Below the pieces are notes generated by a model. The model was not told the origin of the DNA and made no database searches. It saw only the letters and a list, made by a program, of their open reading frames with translations. A DNA stretch of 64,000 nt from the NCBI RefSeq assembly GCF_048572895.1, contig NZ_CP183878.1:3038001-3102000 (forward strand), in the 5' to 3' direction. Origin of the DNA: Psychrobacillus sp048572895. Lineage in GTDB: Bacteria; Bacillota; Bacilli; Bacillales_A; Planococcaceae. Made by a program: the position numbers and the translations under genes. Below, piece after piece: positions 34,815 through 43,457 of this stretch; positions within the stretch are counted from its first letter, which is position 1; each line of letters starts with the position of its first letter.

Positions 34815-36617
34815 TCACCCTTTTGCGTTAGTTAATTGTATAAACTCGTTCACATCTTGAATGCAAAGGTCAATCCCTTTTATCCAAAATGCTTCCTGAG
34901 TAATATCTTCATTTAAATGCTTCATAGCTAAGTCTTCTACCGACATAACTGCCGTGTCTTGCAATAAAGCAATATACTTCTCTTCAAAGTTTGCGCCTTC
35001 GCTTATAGCTTTAGCATAAATACTTAAAGAGAATAAGTAACCGAATGTATATGGGAAATTATAAAATGGCACTCCCGTTATATAGAAATGCAGTTTAGAT
35101 GCCCAAAAGTGTGGATGTGTTGTGTCTAATGCATCACCATAAGCTTCCTGTTGAGCTGCTTCCATTAAATCATTTAAACGAGTTGCAGATACGATCCCGT
35201 TTTTACGTTCCTCATAAAATCTTGTTTCGAATAAAAATCTAGCGTGGATATTCATGAAAAATGCTACACTACGTTGGATTTTATCTTCAAGTAAAGCAAT
35301 TTTTTCATCATCAGTTTTTGCTTCCTTTACAGCTGCGTCTGCAACAATCATTTCAGCAAATGTAGATGCAGTTTCAGCAACACCCATTGCATATTGACGA
35401 TTCATCCAATGTACTGGTCTTAAAGCATATGAATGGAAGGCATGACCTAATTCATGAGCTAATGTAGAAACATTGGACATTGTTCCACTATACGTCATGA
35501 AAATACGTGATTCCTCTGATACAGGCATACCTGTACAAAATCCTCCTGGACGTTTGTTTGGACGATCCTCTGCTTCAATCCAACCCTTTTCAAATGCATT
35601 TCTCGAAAATGATTCTAATTTTGGACCAAATTCTTTAAAATGCTTTAAGATAAATTCCGCACCTTGTTGATAATCCATTTTTTCAGTAGAAGTACTAACG
35701 GGTGCTTCTAAGTCATACCAATGCATTTTGTTTTCGCCTAGCATTGCCGATTTCTTGTTTAAATATTCTACGAAAGGAGCCTTATTTTTCGAAATAGCCC
35801 CCCACATTGCATTTAGTGTTTCTTCTTTCATACGATTTATTTGAAGAGGCTCTTCTAAAACGGAATTCCATCCTCTTTTTTCATAAACAGCCAGACGAAA
35901 CCCTGCTAGATGATTTAGCGTTTTAGCAAAGAACTCCTCTTTATCTGTCCAAGCGGTTTCCAAAGCTTCAAATGACTCTTTACGGATTGTTGCATCCTCG
36001 TGGGAACTAAGATTATTAACTTGACCAACTGACATTTCTTTTTGTTCGCCATCTATCGTAAGTTTAATGCGAATGTCACCAACTAGTAGATCATAAAGCT
36101 GGCCCCATGAATGATAGCCATCTACACCAAGTGTCGTAATCATGTCTTCCTCTTTTTCAGAAAGCATTCTCTTTGCTTCATCTCTCCATTCATTTAACAC
36201 AAATGCAAATGGAGAAAGCTCAGCTGTTTGAAGCAGGTCCTCCCACACTTTTTCCTCCGTTTTACTTAATACTTGTTGGATGATTAGCATTTGAGAAGAT
36301 AATCTTGCATATAACGAACCAACCTCTCCTTCTAATAATGCAGCCTGCTTATCCGTCGTATCCTGTGCCAAAAAGCAACCTATTACTGCTCCACCCTCTG
36401 ATAGATTAGTTGCTATATCTTTTAGCTCATTAATCGTTTGTTCAATTTTTGACACATCAGCATTGGATGTTGGGGATGTAAAGCTCTTTAGACTAGTCTC
36501 AAATTTACTTAGCTTTTCTTTTACTCCGTCCAAATGGCTTCTTAAAGATGGTGAGTTACTGCCCCCTTCAAAAAAGCGATCAAGATTCCAGACAACCGGA
36601 TAAGTTTGTTCAATCAT
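34815..36617 (-). CDS. M3 family oligoendopeptidase (PepF type)
   Basis: Cytosolic zinc endopeptidase of 600 residues that degrades oligopeptides. Zinc motif HELGH at 388-392 (LAHELGHAFHSYALR), with the third ligand Glu in GVAETASTFAEMIV about 25 residues on. Further family blocks are FCTGMPVSEESRIFMTYSGT and PFYNFPYTFGYLFSLSIYA. AGGAGGA lies 7 nt before the ATG. It precedes the acetyltransferase gene and is divergent from the TspO-like gene. Confidence 0.93.
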   Translation of the reverse strand: MIEQTYPVVWNLDRFFEGGSNSPSLRSHLDGVKEKLSKFETSLKSFTSPTSNADVSKIEQTINELKDIATNLSEGGAVIGCFLAQDTTDKQAALLEGEVGSLYARLSSQMLIIQQVLSKTEEKVWEDLLQTAELSPFAFVLNEWRDEAKRMLSEKEEDMITTLGVDGYHSWGQLYDLLVGDIRIKLTIDGEQKEMSVGQVNNLSSHEDATIRKESFEALETAWTDKEEFFAKTLNHLAGFRLAVYEKRGWNSVLEEPLQINRMKEETLNAMWGAISKNKAPFVEYLNKKSAMLGENKMHWYDLEAPVSTSTEKMDYQQGAEFILKHFKEFGPKLESFSRNAFEKGWIEAEDRPNKRPGGFCTGMPVSEESRIFMTYSGTMSNVSTLAHELGHAFHSYALRPVHWMNRQYAMGVAETASTFAEMIVADAAVKEAKTDDEKIALLEDKIQRSVAFFMNIHARFLFETRFYEERKNGIVSATRLNDLMEAAQQEAYGDALDTTHPHFWASKLHFYITGVPFYNFPYTFGYLFSLSIYAKAISEGANFEEKYIALLQDTAVMSVEDLAMKHLNEDITQEAFWIKGIDLCIQDVNEFIQLTNAKG

Positions 36618-36773
36618 CTAAATATTCCTCCTATATTGACAATTATTTTAGAATTCTAGTATATCATGTTTTTCTATTGCAGATTGTTCGATTTTCGTCA
36701 CACAACATTCATAATCTCATTTGTTGTTCCCATATATGAAAGGTATACTTATTAAATAGAAGGAGGCAGCTGA

Positions 36774-37514
36774 ATGTTTAAAATAATCCTTTTAATGTTA
36801 TTTTTCATATCTACTGTAATCGTAAAATTACTATCTATTCTACTTCCCATAAATGGTCAAACTAGTGGTGAAATATTCAATAGACTTCCTGTCTTTTTTA
36901 CTCCAGCAAATTATGTATTTTATATATGGATTGTTATTTTCATCTTATTAGCTTGGTGGATTTGGAATATTATGAAGGATTACAAATCTTCTCTTCCTAT
37001 ACCTAAGAAACGAGTTCTATTATATGGAGCATCCTCTGTGTTATATATTTTGTGTATATTCAGTTGGCATTACGAACTGTTTGGATACGCTTTTGGTATT
37101 CTCACTATCTTACTAAGCTGCTTGTTTAAATTGTATTTAACCTATCCTTTAGATGATATAAATCGAAAAAATCGATTTCCAATTTCCTTACTTTTAGGCT
37201 GGACATTTATCAGTTTCTTCATAAATCTATCTTATCTTCTAACGTTTTATGAATTTGATGGATTTGGTATGACAAAATCACTTTGGGGAGTTATTTTCTT
37301 AACCATAGCAACAGCCATAGCTCTACATTTTCGTTATCATTATTTCGACCGTCTTATGTCGATCGTTTTTATCTGGACTTTCATCGGAGTAGCAATTCAT
37401 CACAATATTGACCAACTACTTCTAACTGCAGCCTCTCTTTTTTTAAGCTGTGTCTTGATAGTAGGGATAATATTCCTTAAGAAAAACCGGGCAAAAAAAA
37501 GTCCAGTCCTCTAA
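36774..37514 (+). CDS. TspO-like tryptophan-rich membrane protein, C-terminus inside a repeat
   Basis: A 246-residue membrane protein with about eight hydrophobic segments. It resembles Bacillales proteins annotated as tryptophan-rich sensory (TspO/MBR-related): LSILLPINGQTSGEI, PVFFTPANYVFYIWIVIF and LLGWTFISFFINLSY. GGAGGC lies 8 nt upstream. The last eleven residues (KKNRAKKSPVL region) and the stop codon are encoded by the left end of composite element copy 4. The protein therefore ends in repeat-derived sequence. Function unknown. Confidence 0.78.
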   Translation: MFKIILLMLFFISTVIVKLLSILLPINGQTSGEIFNRLPVFFTPANYVFYIWIVIFILLAWWIWNIMKDYKSSLPIPKKRVLLYGASSVLYILCIFSWHYELFGYAFGILTILLSCLFKLYLTYPLDDINRKNRFPISLLLGWTFISFFINLSYLLTFYEFDGFGMTKSLWGVIFLTIATAIALHFRYHYFDRLMSIVFIWTFIGVAIHHNIDQLLLTAASLFLSCVLIVGIIFLKKNRAKKSPVL

Positions 37515-37864
37515 GTTCAAAACCTGTTTCTATCGTTTTCAAAGGGCTTTGGACAGACATTTCGCTATAGATTACCGAGTGAATTTTTAGTGAGTATTGG
37601 TTGTGACGATTGTCACAACCAATACTCACTTTTTTTCGATAATCTTATATCTTATGGCGGTTGCCTGTTCGTCACCCTCCTACAACTATTAGAAACAGGT
37701 TAGTGCATTTTTAGATAACTAGAGATAAGATACTTTCTAATTCATAGAGAAAGCTCTCAAAGATGCAATCAGCGATTACCAATCATTTATCCCTACATTA
37801 ACTGGATTCATCCTCTAAAGTATCATGAACTCAAGTGTACAATGAACATTTTTATATACTTCTT
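37480..37864 (+). repeat. Composite intergenic element, copy 4 (module B deleted)
   Basis: Left end overlaps the 3' end of the TspO-like gene. AACCTGTTTCTA (37521-37532) pairs perfectly with TAGAAACAGGTT (37690-37701). Hairpin: 19-bp arms 37589-37607 and 37612-37630, loop GATT, then a T-run; ATTACCGA and TCGATAAT flank it. The linker is followed directly by a tail (GAACATTTTTATATACTTC), so the GC-rich module B is missing. Confidence 0.88.
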
Positions 37865-37873
37865 AATTTTTCA

Positions 37874-37914
37874 AAAAAACGCCTTCGAAAGAGTAAAATT
37901 CGAAGGCGTTTTGT
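37874..37914 (-). terminator. Terminator after map
   Basis: AAAACGCCTTCGAA pairs with TTCGAAGGCGTTTT around a 9-nt loop, T-runs on both strands. It lies just downstream of the map stop codon. Confidence 0.9.
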
Positions 37915-37915
37915 A

Positions 37916-38665
37916 TTAGTCTAATTTAGTTAATAAAATTGGAGCACCTTTTGTCACTACGATTGTATGCTCGATCTGTGCAACTAACGATTTATCAGGA
38001 GTTACAAATGTCCAACCATCACCAGATTCCACAATATGCTCTGCTTTTTCAGAAATAAACGGTTCTACCGCTAAAACCATTCCTTCTTTTAATATGGTCT
38101 GATCCCATGCATCATAATAATTCAATACATGCTGAGGAGCTTCGTGTAACGATTTCCCAATACCATGTCCAGTTAGGTTCATAATAACATGTAAGTCATT
38201 ATCTTTCGCTTCTCTAGCTACGGCTTTTCCGATTTGATTTAAACGAGAACCAGCCTTCACTTTTAGCATCGCACGATTAAATGCACTCTCTGCTACAGCA
38301 CATAGTTTTTCTTTTTCTTCATATCCTTCACCAACAACAAAAGAAATCCCAGTATCTGCAAAGTAACCATCAAGTGATCCGGAAACATCTATATTCACGA
38401 TGTCGCCGTCATTAATAACTCTAGAGCCCGGCATTCCATGAGCTACTTCCTCATTAACACTAATACAAGTATATCCTGGAAAATCGTATTCACCCATTGG
38501 TCCAGAAATTGCACCATTTTCTTTGAATAGCTTTCCACCGATTTCATCCAGTTCTTTTGTTGTAATTCCAGGTTTAGTTGCATCTTTCATCACGTCTCGA
38601 ATTTCTGCAACAATACGCCCAATTTTTTTTAACGCTACTAACTCTTCGTCAGTTTGTACAATCAT
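37916..38665 (-). CDS. map: Type I methionine aminopeptidase
   Basis: Removes N-terminal methionine. The 249-residue protein equals B. subtilis MapB (YflG) in length. Metal ligands are visible: Asp in VNIDVSGSLDGYFADTG (two Asp), His in LTGHGIGKSLHEAP, Glu in AVEPFIS and Glu in AQIEHTIVV. AAGGGATC precedes the ATG. It lies downstream of thiT on the same strand, with a short spacer. Confidence 0.94.
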   Translation of the reverse strand: MIVQTDEELVALKKIGRIVAEIRDVMKDATKPGITTKELDEIGGKLFKENGAISGPMGEYDFPGYTCISVNEEVAHGMPGSRVINDGDIVNIDVSGSLDGYFADTGISFVVGEGYEEKEKLCAVAESAFNRAMLKVKAGSRLNQIGKAVAREAKDNDLHVIMNLTGHGIGKSLHEAPQHVLNYYDAWDQTILKEGMVLAVEPFISEKAEHIVESGDGWTFVTPDKSLVAQIEHTIVVTKGAPILLTKLD

Positions 38666-38712
38666 CTTAACAAGATCCCTTCTTCACTAAATGTATTCTA
38701 ATCATATCATAT

Positions 38713-39294
38713 TTAGTGAGAATTCGGCAGTGCTAGGCGCGGAGCTTTAACAAATAAAATCGAACAAATGAAAGCAGCTATTAAAAATACAGGGATCATA
38801 TAAGTAGAATTATAGATTAAGGAATACAAAATGACGTTTTGATCACCAGCAAATTCACCAAAAAATAGAATACCTGACGTCACATGTGCTAAATAGCGAA
38901 GAAAGCCTGCAATAAATGCACCAATCACAACTGCCCTAATCATTTTCGCTTTGTCCTTTTGTTCAAATGCTTGGATAAACGCTGGTCTTAAAAAGCCCGC
39001 GAACCCTGCAACCATAAAGGCGATGAAATAATCGATTGCTACCTGTGCAATAACTATTTCAAATGATAATGGCGCTGCATAAAAACGGCCTGTCACTACT
39101 TGTAATACGCCTATTAAAAAGCCCGTAGCAAGTCCTGCAACAACCCCACGACGAAAGGCCATTAAAATAACAGGTACAAGAACAAATGTTACGGATCCAC
39201 CCTGCGGCATCCCAAAGCCAATCATATCTAAAACATATCCTAACGCTGCAAAAATAGCGATTTCCATTAATATTAATACTCGTTGATTTTTCAT
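38713..39294 (-). CDS. thiT: ECF-type thiamine transporter S component ThiT
   Basis: Membrane substrate-binding subunit (193 residues) that captures thiamine and works with a shared ECF energising module encoded elsewhere. Six hydrophobic segments; family blocks are GYVLDMIGFGMPQGGSVTFVLVPVILMAFRRG, RFLRYLAHVTSGILFFGEFA and YNSTYMIPVFL. The start MKNQRVLILM has AAGGGGA 7 nt upstream; longer readings run into the riboswitch and are rejected. A TPP riboswitch controls it, which fixes the substrate as thiamine with good confidence. Confidence 0.94.
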   Translation of the reverse strand: MKNQRVLILMEIAIFAALGYVLDMIGFGMPQGGSVTFVLVPVILMAFRRGVVAGLATGFLIGVLQVVTGRFYAAPLSFEIVIAQVAIDYFIAFMVAGFAGFLRPAFIQAFEQKDKAKMIRAVVIGAFIAGFLRYLAHVTSGILFFGEFAGDQNVILYSLIYNSTYMIPVFLIAAFICSILFVKAPRLALPNSH

Positions 39295-39315
39295 GACAAT
39301 CCCCTTTTTTGACCA

Positions 39316-39447
39316 CAAAAAAACGACCCCTGGGATAGACCCAGACATCGCGCGATTGTCAGTTTCCATCCACATCCCTACGCAAGCATTAACTTACAGG
39401 TTCGAAGGGTACTATCTCAGCCGAATCACCGGCGCCCCTTGTGGTTT
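39316..39447 (-). promoter_or_regulatory. TPP riboswitch with terminator, upstream of thiT
   Basis: On the minus strand the aptamer (about 39366-39446) shows the conserved ACAAGGGG, CGGCTGAGA, ACCCTTCGAACCTG and GTAGGGATGTGGA of thiamine-pyrophosphate riboswitches. It is followed by a CTGGG/CCCAG hairpin and seven T (39316-39346). High TPP should terminate thiT transcription. Confidence 0.95.
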
Positions 39448-39467
39448 GAATTATTTAGTTCGAATTC

Positions 39468-39496
39468 ATTGTAGCCCAATAAAATAACTAATGCAA
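39468..39496 (-). promoter_or_regulatory. Sigma-A promoter for the TPP riboswitch-thiT transcript
   Basis: Minus strand TTGCAT (39491-39496) and TACAAT (39468-39473) with 17-nt spacing, placing the start just before the aptamer. Confidence 0.7.
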
Positions 39497-39553
39497 CCTT
39501 CTTTTGTTCATTTGTTATACTTGTAAAAACTATATGTAAAAGGGGATATATAC

Positions 39554-40618
39554 ATGATTGCTTTATTAACAGATTTGGTACGTATAAAAAGTGACTCAAT
39601 CGAAGGTGCAAACAGTGCTTTATTGTTCTGTGAGAGCTGGCTAGAAGATCGAGGGATTGCCACTACAGTCTTAAAACATAAGGAGAAACTGATGCTAGTG
39701 GCAGTAATTGGAGACGGTGAAGAATGTATGATTTGGAATGGTCATGTAGATGTTGTCCCAGGAAATCCGTGGCAGTTTGAACCATTTATAGAAGGAGATT
39801 TTTTATATGGTCGCGGAACAGCTGATATGAAAGCAGGCGTTGCTGCGATGATGCAAGCTTTTTATGAGTTATCTAAAGAACCTGAAAATCTTACTAAAAA
39901 AATTCAATTGCATATTGTAACGGATGAGGAAACCGACGGGGAGACATCAAAATTTTTAGTAGATCAAGGATATACTGGGGACTTTGTAATTTGCGGTGAG
40001 CCTACCCATCTAAAAATTGGTTTACAGGCAAAAGGAATTATCCAGTTTGACGTGATTATAAAAGGAAAGTCTAGCCATGGAAGCCGTCCCTGGGAAGGAA
40101 AAAATGCTATTGAGCAAGCTTTTCTCTTTGACCAACAGCTCCGCACACTTTCTTTTTTAACTGCAAGTAATGAGTTCTATGATTATCCTTCCTTAAACTT
40201 GGCAAAAATACAAGCAGGCGAACGTTATAATGTTGTGCCCGACGAGTGCATAGTAAGCTATGATCTTCGTTTCGTTCCTGGACAGGATCTGCAAAGTATT
40301 ATCATAGAACTTAAAAAGTTGGTAGAGAAATATCCCAATAGTGAACTAACGATTCAAACGACTGCTCCTGCAGTAACAACGGAAGCTATCAATCCATATA
40401 TCGAGCGCATTGCTCATGTCACTTCTCAGTTTATCGGAAAACCTGCAGTACTATTTGGGCAGCATGGTGCTGCAGATGCTCGCTTTTACGCAGAAACTGG
40501 AGCAGGCGCCATTGAGTTTGGTCCAAGTGGAGGAGATTGGCATGGTGAAAAAGAATATGTATCTATTTCCTCAACGGAAACTTTCAAAAATATTTTAGTT
40601 TCCTTAGTTAAAAAATGA
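39554..40618 (+). CDS. M20 family metallopeptidase (ArgE/DapE/ACY1-like)
   Basis: Zinc-dependent amidohydrolase of 354 residues. Metal-site residues visible are His64 and Asp66 (WNGHVDVVPG), Asp of GRGTADMKAG near residue 90, the catalytic Glu pair VTDEETDGE near 124, Glu of VICGEPTH and the C-terminal His of WHGEKEYVSI. A dimerisation domain lies between about 165 and 275. Family members include deacetylases and desuccinylases; the substrate is not resolved. AAAGGGGA is upstream of the ATG, and the gene is divergent from thiT. Confidence 0.9.
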   Translation: MIALLTDLVRIKSDSIEGANSALLFCESWLEDRGIATTVLKHKEKLMLVAVIGDGEECMIWNGHVDVVPGNPWQFEPFIEGDFLYGRGTADMKAGVAAMMQAFYELSKEPENLTKKIQLHIVTDEETDGETSKFLVDQGYTGDFVICGEPTHLKIGLQAKGIIQFDVIIKGKSSHGSRPWEGKNAIEQAFLFDQQLRTLSFLTASNEFYDYPSLNLAKIQAGERYNVVPDECIVSYDLRFVPGQDLQSIIIELKKLVEKYPNSELTIQTTAPAVTTEAINPYIERIAHVTSQFIGKPAVLFGQHGAADARFYAETGAGAIEFGPSGGDWHGEKEYVSISSTETFKNILVSLVKK

Positions 40619-40669
40619 AAGATATAGACTAGTATTCCGTAAAAATGGAAGGAAAGGGGGTTGAGTGGA

Positions 40670-41002
40670 TTGGATAATCCTAAAATTTTATCGGCACTTT
40701 CCTATTTTAGTATATTGTTTGCACCCTTTTTATTGCCTATTATCCTTTATTTTATATCGCAGAATTCTGAAGTTAAATATCATGCAAAAAAATCATTAAT
40801 TTCTCATATCATACCTGTTATTTTGTTAATAATTTTATTCATTAGCGTTTTTACAAGCTTTCTTCCTATTACGTCGGGATTTAATGAACAACCTTCGTTA
40901 TGGATGGCTGCTGGACCACTAATACTTATCGCTATTTATATGCTTGTGTATGTAATTGTAATGGTTTGGAATATCGTTCAAGGCATTAAAGTTTTGCGTT
41001 AG
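40670..41002 (+). CDS. DUF4870-like small membrane protein
   Basis: A 110-residue protein starting at TTG (MDNPKILSALSYFSI), chosen because AAAGGGGG lies 9 nt before it. An alternative TTG three codons earlier abuts that site. It has the DUF4870 layout: a short helix (LSALSYFSILFAPFLLPIILYF), EVKYHAKKSLISHI and two further hydrophobic segments ending VMVWNIVQGIKVLR. Function unknown. It follows the M20 gene by about 50 bp. Confidence 0.75.
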   Translation: MDNPKILSALSYFSILFAPFLLPIILYFISQNSEVKYHAKKSLISHIIPVILLIILFISVFTSFLPITSGFNEQPSLWMAAGPLILIAIYMLVYVIVMVWNIVQGIKVLR

Positions 41003-41065
41003 GGTTTACGCTTAGGCTATCGAGGGAACATAACTATTAATATCGAAAGCCAAGGAGCGATTACA

Positions 41066-41164
41066 ATGAAAGTAAAAAACTTAGTCAAAACAGCAATTAA
41101 ATGGGCACCAATTGTTTATCCAATTATACGTAAGGTAGTAAAATCTAAAAAAACCACACGCTAA
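41066..41164 (+). CDS. 32-residue cationic small protein
   Basis: Reading frame MKVKNLVKTAIKWAPIVYP followed by IIRKVVKSKKTTR, net strongly positive, with AAGGAG 8 nt before the ATG and a strong terminator starting right after the stop codon. It looks like an amphipathic or single-segment membrane peptide. Similar tiny cationic proteins occur in Bacillus genomes without known function. Expression is suggested by the perfect signals on both sides. Confidence 0.65.
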   Translation: MKVKNLVKTAIKWAPIVYPIIRKVVKSKKTTR

Positions 41165-41200
41165 GAAGCTGTCCTCCTGATTCGGGGACAGCTTTTTTAT
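41165..41200 (+). terminator. Terminator after the 32-residue gene
   Basis: AAGCTGTCC pairs with GGACAGCTT around a loop of about 10 nt, followed by six T. Confidence 0.92.
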
Positions 41201-41216
41201 AATAGTGTGTGCACTC

Positions 41217-41337
41217 GTGCTTTGCGCAATGTTTCAACAGCTTTGCGCAACATTCATCACCATATTCGCAACATCTTACCTCATTTGAGCAACTTCCAAA
41301 TGCTTATGCGCAACTAAGCATTCATATTGCCAAAGTC
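41217..41337 (+). repeat. Degenerate 21-bp periodic array B
   Basis: GCAA of a TTTGCGCAA-like word recurs at 41226, 41247, 41268, 41289 and 41310, exactly 21 bp apart, with a decayed sixth unit at 41331. The plus-strand frame over it gives an FAQ-type heptad peptide without a ribosome-binding site and is not called as a gene. The array ends at the SGNH gene stop codon. Confidence 0.75.
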
Positions 41338-41341
41338 CATG

Positions 41342-42211
41342 CTATATTAATGGCTTCAATTGTGTTAATGAATAGTATTTGTCCATTCCTTCTGATCTTG
41401 ACACAGGAGATTTCTTTTTTTCTTTTGTGTCATTCAGAATTCGCTCAAAAGTAAGCGGGTTAGGCACTGGCAATTCGTTTTGCGAAACTACTAATCGGTT
41501 GTTGTATTGCGAAAAGAATGCATTTGCCATAACACGATATCCTTCCATCGTTGGATGCACATCTGCAGGATTTGGTAATAATGTTGTAGCGTTTACACCG
41601 AACGTTTCCTCCACAGATACATAGGTCGCCCCATTAACCTCCGACTGCGTCTTTAAAATAGTATGCAATCGGTCTAACTCTTTCTTTATACCTTCCTTTT
41701 GAGATGCTCTCGCATGAGGATAGGCAAAATAATAACCCATTACATAAATTTTTGCTTTTGGTGCGGTTGCCTGTACTTCTTTAATAATCTGCACTATATT
41801 TTTTCGGACATTGTTTAAAGCAAAATTTGCTGGTATTTGTTGATAGGCAATAGAACCACTTGTTGGATTCACTTGTACCATTTGAAGTAAATCGTTTGCA
41901 CCCGCAGATATTGTCACCAACGTGGCATTCTTCAACATTTCCTTTGCTTCATCCGTTTGAACCTTTGTAAGCACATCCGCAGATGTATAACCCGGAAATG
42001 CCAACGCTTTCGAATAAAAAGCAAGCTGTCCTGTTTTAGTTAGCTTCTGTGCAATTAAATCTGTGTAGCCAGTATCTATTGCACGATTCGGTGTTTGACC
42101 GGCCGCCAAGGAATCGCCGAGCGCAATATATACTTCTGATCCCTTGGCTTCTACTGTGATAGATCCAAATGATACAAATAGAATGATTAAAGTGCAAAGC
42201 CATTTATTCAA
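41342..42211 (-). CDS. Secreted SGNH/GDSL-type hydrolase
   Basis: A 289-residue esterase/lipase-like protein. A signal peptide (about residues 1-22, ending VEA) precedes the GDSL block YIALGDSLAAGQ with catalytic Ser34. Other SGNH blocks are ALAFPGYTSADVL (Gly), TISAGANDLLQ (Asn) and NPADVHPTMEGY near 219 (Asp and His). TTG start with AAGGAG 9 nt upstream; a TTG three codons earlier abuts that site. It lies 13 bp after ampS copy 2 in the same orientation. Confidence 0.87.
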   Translation of the reverse strand: MNKWLCTLIILFVSFGSITVEAKGSEVYIALGDSLAAGQTPNRAIDTGYTDLIAQKLTKTGQLAFYSKALAFPGYTSADVLTKVQTDEAKEMLKNATLVTISAGANDLLQMVQVNPTSGSIAYQQIPANFALNNVRKNIVQIIKEVQATAPKAKIYVMGYYFAYPHARASQKEGIKKELDRLHTILKTQSEVNGATYVSVEETFGVNATTLLPNPADVHPTMEGYRVMANAFFSQYNNRLVVSQNELPVPNPLTFERILNDTKEKKKSPVSRSEGMDKYYSLTQLKPLI

Positions 42212-42224
42212 GCTTATCAACTCC

Positions 42225-43457
42225 TTAAAAAGCCCAAGTACCTTTTATAAATATTGGCTCGATTGTTCCATCTTCTAGCTCACCCATAATATCCATATCT
42301 CCGCTACCAATCATAAAGTCTTCATGAACAATAGATGTGTTAATACCTATTTCCTCTAATTCACTATGAGTTAAGCCACGAGCACCCTCTACACATGTAG
42401 GATAAGCTTCTCCAATAGCAAAATGGTTAGAGGCATTTTCATCAAATAACGTATTAAAGAATAATACATTCGAAGCAGAAATAGGTGACTCATGTGGCAC
42501 TAGAGCAATTTCACCTAAATATTTTGCTCCTTCATCTGTTCCAATTAACTCTTGCAATAGTTTCTCACCCGTCGTAGCTTTAATAGCAGTAATCTTGCCA
42601 TTTTCAAAGGTTAAAGTAAAATCATCTATTACATTTCCTTGATAGACAAATGGCTTTGTATTCTTCACATATCCATTTACACCCGTTTTGAGTGGTGCAG
42701 TATAGACTTCTTCTGTTGGCATATTCGCTATGAACGGAACGTGTTGACTATTTTTACTTGCTCCTGACATCCAAATATGTTCTTTAGGAAGCTCGACTTT
42801 AATATCTGTCCCTGTAGATTTATAATGTAGCTTTTTGAAGCGCTTATTATTTAATAGGGTAGCTCTACCTTCAAGGTTATCAATATGCTCTTTCCATTTT
42901 TGAACTGCCGTACCTTCACCTATACGCACAACTTGGAATATTAAATCCCAAAGTGCCTCCATTTGTTCCCCCGGTTTAAGGTTCGGAAATACTTTAGCAG
43001 CCCATTTTTCTGATGGCATTGCTACAATTGACCATGTAATAACATCATTCATCACTGCTTTACGATAGTTCTCTAATGCTTTGCCACTTGCCTTTTGAAA
43101 GCTTGAAATACGATCAATCGAAACGCCTTCTAATAAGTCGGGATTATCTGCATCAATCCATAATAGTGCCCCTTTGTTTTCGATTAACTCGTCACGCTGC
43201 ATAGCAGCCCATTTCGGGAATTCATGAAAGGCTTCATCTGGAGCAAAATCATAAAATGCTCGTGCATTTACTTCATCCGTGTAGTTGACGTCTACTCGCT
43301 TTGCTCCCGCTTCATACGCCTTTTTCACTATTAATCGGGTAAAATCAATTGTGTCCGTCGTCGTATTTATAAGAAGTTGTTGGTTTGGCTGTATATTCAG
43401 GCCAACCTTTACTACTAATTCTGCATATTCTTCAAGTTTTTGTTGAAAATCCATCAT
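42225..43457 (-). CDS. M29 family aminopeptidase, copy 2
   Basis: A 410-residue paralogue of the AmpS protein at 30.2 kb, same length and same blocks: ANMPTEEVYTAPLKTGVNGYV, LGEIALVPHESPISASNVLFFNTLFDENASNHFAIGEAYPTCVEG and HEDFMIGSGDMDIMG. The metal-site Glu, His and Asp residues are all kept. Its ATG shares one base with the helicase stop codon (TAATG), so translation is coupled. GGGGA lies upstream; a second ATG follows immediately. Confidence 0.93.
   Translation of the reverse strand: MMDFQQKLEEYAELVVKVGLNIQPNQQLLINTTTDTIDFTRLIVKKAYEAGAKRVDVNYTDEVNARAFYDFAPDEAFHEFPKWAAMQRDELIENKGALLWIDADNPDLLEGVSIDRISSFQKASGKALENYRKAVMNDVITWSIVAMPSEKWAAKVFPNLKPGEQMEALWDLIFQVVRIGEGTAVQKWKEHIDNLEGRATLLNNKRFKKLHYKSTGTDIKVELPKEHIWMSGASKNSQHVPFIANMPTEEVYTAPLKTGVNGYVKNTKPFVYQGNVIDDFTLTFENGKITAIKATTGEKLLQELIGTDEGAKYLGEIALVPHESPISASNVLFFNTLFDENASNHFAIGEAYPTCVEGARGLTHSELEEIGINTSIVHEDFMIGSGDMDIMGELEDGTIEPIFIKGTWAF

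Noticed and set aside
41217..41337. CRISPR-like array
   Set aside because: Units are contiguous and degenerate, with no spacer/repeat alternation, and no cas gene is in the window.
41209..41454. An 81-codon frame with FAQ repeats
   Set aside because: Same reason as array A, and it continues antisense into the SGNH hydrolase gene.
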